Positions 59,040-64,000 of a DNA stretch of 64,000 bases are shown here, in pieces (position 1 is the stretch's first letter; every line of letters begins with the position of its first letter). The stretch comes from Microlunatus lacustris (GTDB lineage: Bacteria; Actinomycetota; Actinomycetes; Propionibacteriales; Propionibacteriaceae). The stretch lies in NCBI GenBank assembly GCA_039527025.1, contig BAAAJN010000003.1, forward strand, positions 62,001 to 126,000. The letters run 5' to 3'. Below the pieces are notes generated by a model. It was given only the letters and a program-made list of their open reading frames with translations. It was not told the origin of the DNA and ran no database searches. The translations under genes and the position numbers were made by a program.

Positions 59040-60008
59040 CTAGTCGGTCAGTCGCGCGAAGCCGGCACCGAGGTGGGGGGCGGCGCCGTAGCTGAAGAGG
59101 GAGGACTGCTCGTCGAGCCGGGTGAAGTAGCCCCGCAGGCAGCGCTCCGAGGCGCTGCACGGGGAGTTCCAGGTGTAGCTCGAGCCGAGGTTGTAACCGG
59201 TCAGCGTGAAGGCTGCGTAGCCGTAGACCTGCACGTGGGCGTCGTTCTTGTCGCCGCGCCCCGAGCGGAAGACGGGCAGCAGCACCGTGCGGTTGTGCAG
59301 CGAGCCCACGTAGTCCTCGGTGCACCCGTTGCTCGGTGGACTGGTGCTGGTGCCGACCTCCACCTCGCTCCCCACCCGCGTGGACGTGATGCAGCCGGTG
59401 TGGTTGGCCCTGGACCAGGCGAAGCCGCCCGGCTCGTAGTCTCCGAACCAGCTCGCGGTGCAGCTGCTGACGCTGGTCTGCGACATCAGGAGGGTGCGCT
59501 CGGCGGTGCTCGCCGGAAGACCGCCGGCGGTCTGATAGCTGTACTCGCAGTAGTTCAGCAGCACCGGCAGCACGCCGACGCCGCCGGTGGGGGCACCCCA
59601 GGCGGCCTTCGCCTCGGTCGTCACCGTGGCGGACCGGAAGCCCAGCACGGGCGCGAACACCAGGTCCGCTGCGGCGGTGTTCCGCACGGTGACGCTGGCC
59701 GGCGACCGCGCGGTGACCGTCGCCGTGGGGGTCCCCGAGCCGAGGTTGGCGCGGGCGAGCGTGGTCGCCGTCTGGGCGGGGCTGCCGCAGGAACCGCGGA
59801 GGCAGTCCGCGGCGATGGCCAGCGCGGCGGCGTCGGCCCCGGTCTGCAGCTGCTGGCGCTGGGACCACAGCGCGGCGACGTCGACCGACACGGCCACGAA
59901 GCCGATCAGCGGCACCATCAGCAGCGCCACCATGACCGCGACGGCACCGTGCTCGTTGCGGGACCGCAGGCCCCACGACCGGCGGGTGCGCCGGAGCCGC
60001 CGGCTCAC
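59040..60008 (-). CDS. TadG-like protein (locus 2)
   Basis: The 322-residue protein has a basic start, a TadE/TadG-type helix GAVAVMVALLMVPLIGFVAV and the segment SVDVAALWSQRQQLQTGADA typical of TadG. The outer part has several Cys residues. The GTG at 60008 gives a four-base overlap with the TadE stop; a GTG three codons earlier is also possible. It is expected to be a large minor pilin or an outer anchor. Confidence 0.83.
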   Translation of the reverse strand: MSRRLRRTRRSWGLRSRNEHGAVAVMVALLMVPLIGFVAVSVDVAALWSQRQQLQTGADAAALAIAADCLRGSCGSPAQTATTLARANLGSGTPTATVTARSPASVTVRNTAAADLVFAPVLGFRSATVTTEAKAAWGAPTGGVGVLPVLLNYCEYSYQTAGGLPASTAERTLLMSQTSVSSCTASWFGDYEPGGFAWSRANHTGCITSTRVGSEVEVGTSTSPPSNGCTEDYVGSLHNRTVLLPVFRSGRGDKNDAHVQVYGYAAFTLTGYNLGSSYTWNSPCSASERCLRGYFTRLDEQSSLFSYGAAPHLGAGFARLTD

Positions 60009-60391
60009 CCCTGGCACCGCATCGTCGACGTGCCGGTCAGGGTCATCGGGGCGCCGAGGAGGCCGGTGAGGAACACGAACCGCGCGGTGACGTCGACCTT
60101 GGCGTTGACGCCCGCCGCCGCCCCGAGGCAGGTGCTGGGGGTGACGGCGATGTTCGCGTCGGCCAGGACCAGCTGAGGAGCGGCGGCGCGGGCGGCGGCC
60201 CGGGCGACGGCGGGGGTGCTGCCCACCGCCAGGGCGCGGGCGCCCTCCCGCGCCGCCTGGGAGAGGGCGGCCTTGGTGTCGTAGGCCCGGCCGAACTCGG
60301 CGATGCCCAGCACGACGACCAGCAGGAGGGGCGCGACCAGGGCGAACTCGACGGCCGCGGCGCCGCGGTCGGAGGCAAGGGGTCGGGGCAC
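60005..60391 (-). CDS. TadE-like minor pilin (locus 2)
   Basis: The 128-residue protein has a prepilin leader with SDRG, then AAAVE with Glu at +5 and a helix FALVAPLLLVVVLGIAEFG. It heads the second Tad operon of seven genes. No Flp pilin gene is seen for this operon in the window, so its major pilin must be elsewhere or shared with the first locus. Confidence 0.85.
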   Translation of the reverse strand: MPRPLASDRGAAAVEFALVAPLLLVVVLGIAEFGRAYDTKAALSQAAREGARALAVGSTPAVARAAARAAAPQLVLADANIAVTPSTCLGAAAGVNAKVDVTARFVFLTGLLGAPMTLTGTSTMRCQG

Positions 60392-60540
60392 GCGTCTCCC
60401 CTCGGAGTTCAGCCCTCCCCCGCGGGATCGTCGACGCCGGCTCGACGAGCCGTCAGACCCTGATCTTGGCAGAACCGACCCGTTGGACCAAGTGGCACCG
60501 ACACGGCCGGCCCTGGTCGGAGCGCCCGGCCCGGGCCGGC

Positions 60541-61479
60541 TCAGCCCTCCAGCAGGAGCCGTGCGTGCGCACGGGTCTGCGCCAGCGTCGGCACCAACCC
60601 CGTCCCGCCCCGGCCGCCGACCACCAGCGACGCGGCCGCGGTCCCCAGCCGGGCGGCGGTGGCCAGGTCGTCGCCCAGCACGAGTCGGGCCGTCAGGGTC
60701 CCGACGAAGGCGTCACCGGCCCCGGTCTGGTCCACCACGGCGGGCGCCGGGACGGCGTCCACCCAGGTCTCGCCGTCGTCGGACACCAGCTGCACCCCGC
60801 GCGCCCCGCAGGTCACCGCCACCGACGCTGCCCCGAGCCGCCGCAGCGCACGCCCGGCCTCCATCGCCGAGTCCACCCCGAGCAGGGCCGACGTCTCCGA
60901 GGGGTGCGACGGCGTCACCAGCGCCGCCGACGGGGCCAGTTCCGCCAGCACCGCCGCCGCCCCACCCGCCGTGGTCAGCCGCGGCCGGAAGTTCGGGTCG
61001 TAGACGAACCGCGACGCCACCCGGGCCGCCGTGCGGACCGCCTCGGCCGCCGAGGACGAGATCGCGGAGGCGATCCCGCTGGCCGCCACCGCCCCGGCCG
61101 CCGCCAGCAGCTCGAGGTCCAGGTCGGCCACCGACAAGGACGACCCCACCGAACCCGACCGGGCGTAGACGAACTCCCGCTCGCCCTCGGGATCGCTGTG
61201 CACCAGGTACATCCCCTGCTGACCGCGCCGACGCTGCACCAGGGCCGTGGACACCCCGAGCTCGGCGATCCGGGCCACGAGAGCGTCGCCCAGCTCGTCG
61301 TCGGTCAGCACGCAGACCAGCCCGACCCGGGCCCCGGCCGCCGCGGCTGAGGCGGCCACGTTCAGCGCGTCGCCGGAGACCTGCAGCTGCGCCGGCACCC
61401 CGTGCCCGAAGGGCTGCTCGGTGCCGACCTCGAGCAGCACCTCCCCCAGCACGACGACGTCATAGGCCTCACCAGTCAT
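60541..61479 (-). CDS. kdgK: 2-keto-3-deoxygluconate kinase (PfkB family)
   Basis: The 312-residue protein has PfkB signatures: GDALNVAASAAAAGARVGLV near the start and DQTGAGDAFVGTL with the catalytic Asp near the end. KDG kinase is favoured over other sugars because it follows a mannonate dehydratase gene that makes KDG. It would phosphorylate KDG to KDPG for the Entner-Doudoroff aldolase. Its ATG overlaps the end of the dehydratase gene by 11 bases. Confidence 0.8.
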   Translation of the reverse strand: MTGEAYDVVVLGEVLLEVGTEQPFGHGVPAQLQVSGDALNVAASAAAAGARVGLVCVLTDDELGDALVARIAELGVSTALVQRRRGQQGMYLVHSDPEGEREFVYARSGSVGSSLSVADLDLELLAAAGAVAASGIASAISSSAAEAVRTAARVASRFVYDPNFRPRLTTAGGAAAVLAELAPSAALVTPSHPSETSALLGVDSAMEAGRALRRLGAASVAVTCGARGVQLVSDDGETWVDAVPAPAVVDQTGAGDAFVGTLTARLVLGDDLATAARLGTAAASLVVGGRGGTGLVPTLAQTRAHARLLLEG

Positions 61480-62680
61480 GCATCGACCCGTCCAGCCGCC
61501 GGTTCACGGGCAGGTACTTCGGCGCGTACGGGTAGCGCGCCGCCGCCTCCTCGTCGAACGAGACCCCGAGACCCGGCGCGTCCCCCGGGTGCATGAACCC
61601 GTCCGCGAACGAGTAGGAGGTCTCGAACACCTCCTCCGCCGGCGAGCGGTGACCCATGTACTCCTGGATGCCGAAGTTGGGGATGCTCAGGTCGACGTGC
61701 AGCGCGGCAGCCATGGCCACGGGCGACAGGTCGCCCGGCCCGTGCGAGCCGGACCGCACCCCGTACAGGTCGGCCAGGGCGAAGATCCGCCGCAGGTGCG
61801 TGATCCCACCGGCGTGCGACACCGAGGTGCGGATGTAGTCGATGAGCCGTTCGGTGATCAGCTGCTGGCAGTCCCAGATGGAGTTGAACACCTCGCCGAC
61901 CGCCAACGGCGTGGTGGTGTGGCTGCGGATCAGCCGGAACGCGGCCTGGTCCTCCGCCGGCGTCGGGTCCTCGATCCAGAACGGCCGGTACGGCTCCAGC
62001 GCCTTCCCCAGCCGACCGGCCTCGATCGGGCTCAGCCGGTGGTGCACGTCGTGCAGGACGTGCAGGCCGAACCCGAACTCCGCCCGGACGTGGGCCAGCA
62101 ACGTGGGCGCGAAGTCGAGGTAGGCCGTGGTCTCCCAGACGTCCTCCTGCGGCACCTCGCCGCTGGCCGGCTCGTACATCAGGCCGTCGGCCGGCGGCAC
62201 GCCGTAGGTCTTGTCGATGCCGGGGATGGCCGCCTGCACCCGGATCGCCTGGTAGCCCTGCGCCAGGTGCGCCTCGACGTCGCGGGACAGGTCGTCGAGC
62301 GTGGCGCCGCTGGCGTGGCCGTAGACCATCACCCCGTCGCGGGCCGCGCCGCCGAGCAGCTGGTGGACCGGCATCCCGGCCGCCTGGCCCAGGAGGTCCC
62401 ACAGCGCGACGTCGACGGCGGCGATCGCGGTCATGGTCACCGGCCCCCGCCGCCAGTAGGCGCCGCGGTAGAGGTACTGCCAGGTGTCCTCGATCCGCCG
62501 GGCGTCGCGGCCGACGAGCAGCGGGCAGACGTGGTCGCGGAGGTAGGAGGCGACGGCCAGCTCACGCCCGTTCAGGGTGGCGTCCCCGACCCCGGTCAGC
62601 CCGTCCTCGGTCTCGACCACCAGGGTCACGTAGTTGCGGCCCGGGGAGCAGACGACCACGCGGGCGTCGGTGATGCGCAC
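61469..62680 (-). CDS. manD: Mannonate dehydratase, enolase superfamily (ManD)
   Basis: The 403-residue protein fits the ManD branch in length and motifs: ITDARVVVCSPGRNYVTLVV at the start, GAYWRRGPVTMTAIAAVDVA, HDVHHRLSPIEAGRLGKALE, the metal Glu in FWIEDPTPAEDQ and VGEVFNSIWDCQQLI. It dehydrates D-mannonate, and in some members D-gluconate, to 2-keto-3-deoxygluconate. The GTG at 62680 has a ribosome binding site (GAGAGGAAG). Confidence 0.87.
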   Translation of the reverse strand: MRITDARVVVCSPGRNYVTLVVETEDGLTGVGDATLNGRELAVASYLRDHVCPLLVGRDARRIEDTWQYLYRGAYWRRGPVTMTAIAAVDVALWDLLGQAAGMPVHQLLGGAARDGVMVYGHASGATLDDLSRDVEAHLAQGYQAIRVQAAIPGIDKTYGVPPADGLMYEPASGEVPQEDVWETTAYLDFAPTLLAHVRAEFGFGLHVLHDVHHRLSPIEAGRLGKALEPYRPFWIEDPTPAEDQAAFRLIRSHTTTPLAVGEVFNSIWDCQQLITERLIDYIRTSVSHAGGITHLRRIFALADLYGVRSGSHGPGDLSPVAMAAALHVDLSIPNFGIQEYMGHRSPAEEVFETSYSFADGFMHPGDAPGLGVSFDEEAAARYPYAPKYLPVNRRLDGSMHDW

Positions 62681-62715
62681 AGCGCTTCCTCTCGGTGGGG
62701 GACGGCGGGCAGGAG

Positions 62716-63741
62716 TCAGGACAGCTGGAGCAGGACCTTGCTGCTGCCGGTGCTGCGGTTGGCGGCGACCCCGATGGCCTCGCCGGCGTCGGCGAGCGGG
62801 AAGCGGTGGGTGATGAGCGGCGACACGTCGAGCCCGGCCGCCAGGGCCGCCACCGCGTCGGTGATCTCGTCGACGAAGCGGTAGCTGCCCACCCAGGTGA
62901 TCTCCCGGGTGACCAGGTCGCCCAGCGCGGCCGGCGCCGGCTCGCCGGGCAGGTTGCCGACCTGGACCAGCGTCCCGCCGCGGGCGACGGCGTGCAGCAC
63001 CGCGCCCAGGGCGCCGGGGAACCCGGACGCCTCCACGACCAGCTCGACGTCGCTGGGCAGGCTCTCCCCGGCTCCGACGTCGATCGTCGCGTCGGCCCCC
63101 AGCGCCCGGGCGACGGCGAGCGCGGCCGGGCTGACGTCGGCGGCGGTCACCGACCGCGCCCCCGCGAACCTCAGCGCTGCGACCACGAGCCCGCCGATCG
63201 GCCCTGCCCCGTTGACCAGCACGTCCCGGCCGCGGACGTCGCCGGCCCGGCGGACCGCGTGCATGGCCACCCCGAGCGGCTCGGCCAGCGCGCCGTGCAG
63301 GGTGGAGACGCCGTCGGGCAGCGGCCGCAGCTGGTCGACCCGGACCGCGAGCTGCTCGGCGAAGGCGCCGTCTGTGTGGGGGAGGAAGGCGGCGGAGCCG
63401 AGGTAGCGGACCTCGGGGTAGAGGTTCGTGCGCCCGGCCAGCCGCTCCGGCAGGGTGCCGTCGCCGACCAGGGTGGCGGGGTGCACCGTCACCGGCAGGC
63501 CCACCTCGACCCCGCGGACGCCGGGGCCGAGGGAGCGCACCCGACCGGCGACCTCGTGGCCCAGGACCAGCGGCTCGCGGATGACCGCCGTCCCCGACGA
63601 CCCGTGCCGCCAGTAGGAGATGTCGGACCCGCAGATCCCGCCCCACTCGAGGTCGAGGACCACCTCACCCGGTCCAGCCACCGGAGCGGCCACCTCGTCG
63701 ACCCGGAGGTCCCCCGCCCCGTGCACCACCACTGCCCGCAT
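62716..63741 (-). CDS. Zinc-type alcohol dehydrogenase, L-idonate 5-dehydrogenase-like
   Basis: The 341-residue protein is a medium-chain dehydrogenase with the catalytic zinc Cys and His in GGICGSDISYW and LVLGHEVAG, and an NAD-binding loop NGAGPIGGLVV. The section HPATLVGDGTLPERLAGRTNLYP corresponds to the structural zinc loop of idonate and sorbitol dehydrogenases, but its four Cys are absent. It probably oxidises L-idonate or a related sugar acid. It precedes manD by 35 bp and is divergent from gnd. Confidence 0.78.
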   Translation of the reverse strand: MRAVVVHGAGDLRVDEVAAPVAGPGEVVLDLEWGGICGSDISYWRHGSSGTAVIREPLVLGHEVAGRVRSLGPGVRGVEVGLPVTVHPATLVGDGTLPERLAGRTNLYPEVRYLGSAAFLPHTDGAFAEQLAVRVDQLRPLPDGVSTLHGALAEPLGVAMHAVRRAGDVRGRDVLVNGAGPIGGLVVAALRFAGARSVTAADVSPAALAVARALGADATIDVGAGESLPSDVELVVEASGFPGALGAVLHAVARGGTLVQVGNLPGEPAPAALGDLVTREITWVGSYRFVDEITDAVAALAAGLDVSPLITHRFPLADAGEAIGVAANRSTGSSKVLLQLS

Positions 63742-63881
63742 CGTCGCTCCTGAGCTCGTCAGACCTCAGCCGATCACGGCGCCGCGACGGCGGGATCAGC
63801 GGGGTCCGCCGGCTCCGCCCAGCCCGGGCGGGCCCGGTACCGCCCTGTTATCTTCGGAGCCTTCGACGAGGGGAGCCTGGC

Positions 63882-64000
63882 GTGCAGCTCGGAATGATCG
63901 GTCTCGGCCGGATGGGTGCCAACATCGTCCGGCGCCTGATGCGGAACGGCCACGAGTGCGTGGTCTACGACGTCAGCGCCGACTCGGTCGCCGCCCTGGA
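63882..64000 (+). CDS. gnd: 6-phosphogluconate dehydrogenase (3' end outside window)
   Basis: The first 39 codons are visible: a Rossmann start QLGMIGLGRMGANIVRRLMR, then NGHECVVYDVSADSVAAL. This is typical of decarboxylating 6PG dehydrogenase (GndA-like, short form). The GTG has a ribosome binding site (GAGGGGAG). A TTATCT sequence at 63848-63853 may be the -10 of its promoter. It would link gluconate-type substrates to the pentose phosphate pathway. Confidence 0.82.
   Translation, partial: MQLGMIGLGRMGANIVRRLMRNGHECVVYDVSADSVAAL

Overview
The window is from a high-GC actinobacterium (GC about 73% by eye, GTG starts common, many GTGA/ATGA stop-start overlaps). Gene content fits a Frankiales/Geodermatophilales-type organism such as Blastococcus, Geodermatophilus or Modestobacter: two Tad/Flp pilus loci, a LysM-BTAD regulator, a DUF222-HNH protein with a LexA box, and a FemX/racemase pair. 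The family-level guess is inference; no marker gene was compared.

Layout. 1-9.3 kb: the end of cydD and cydC (thiol exporter for cytochrome bd assembly), xthA, map, a DUF429 protein, an AbiEi/DUF559-type protein, an L,D-transpeptidase lipoprotein, an MFS exporter and a 48-residue basic protein. 9.4-15.3 kb: aldo/keto reductase, a flavin monooxygenase coupled to a short-chain dehydrogenase, dnaB with a cluster of DnaA-box-like sequences upstream, and a RibD/DHFR-like reductase. 15.3-31.8 kb: the first Tad locus, all on the minus strand (sigma-like gene, Flp, two TadE, TadG-like, SAF protein, TadZ-like, TadA, TadB, TadC, LysM-BTAD regulator).

The main discovery is inside that locus. tadA is cut in two by a 6,168-bp element (20378-26547). 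The element carries a frameshifted and truncated serine recombinase, a primase/helicase gene whose 3' end holds an iteron-like GGAACGACTG array, two small zinc-ribbon proteins and a series of tightly coupled small genes of unknown function. The att sites can be rebuilt at base level: attP is a 32-bp dyad (AAACC-N4-ATGGT-ATGC-ACCAT-N4-GGTTT), the crossover dinucleotide is TG on the plus strand, and excision would restore a 501-residue TadA in frame. No capsid or conjugation gene is visible. The recombinase looks dead, so the element appears stranded and the pilus ATPase broken.

A second pattern links the first Tad locus: direct repeats of GTGTTGNCCG, mostly 20 bp apart, occur upstream of the sigma-like gene, upstream of flp and upstream of the LysM-BTAD gene. 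This looks like a shared operator.

31.9-42.3 kb: uraD-like gene, FemX-type transferase with a racemase-like partner, DUF222-HNH protein under a LexA box, tyrosine phosphatase, two membrane glycosyltransferases, a bifunctional penicillin-binding protein and a DUF5318 protein. 42.4-47.3 kb: tRNA-Ala(UGC), then a NERD-domain protein and a PLD/helicase/DUF3427 protein, with lower GC and a look of transfer. 47.9-53.5 kb: a secreted radical-copper oxidase (GlxA-like), a small membrane protein with a K+ channel carrying RCK domains, and an FG-GAP secreted protein. 53.7-60.4 kb: a second, intact Tad locus. 60.5-64 kb: sugar-acid catabolism (KDG kinase, mannonate dehydratase, idonate-type dehydrogenase, start of 6-phosphogluconate dehydrogenase).
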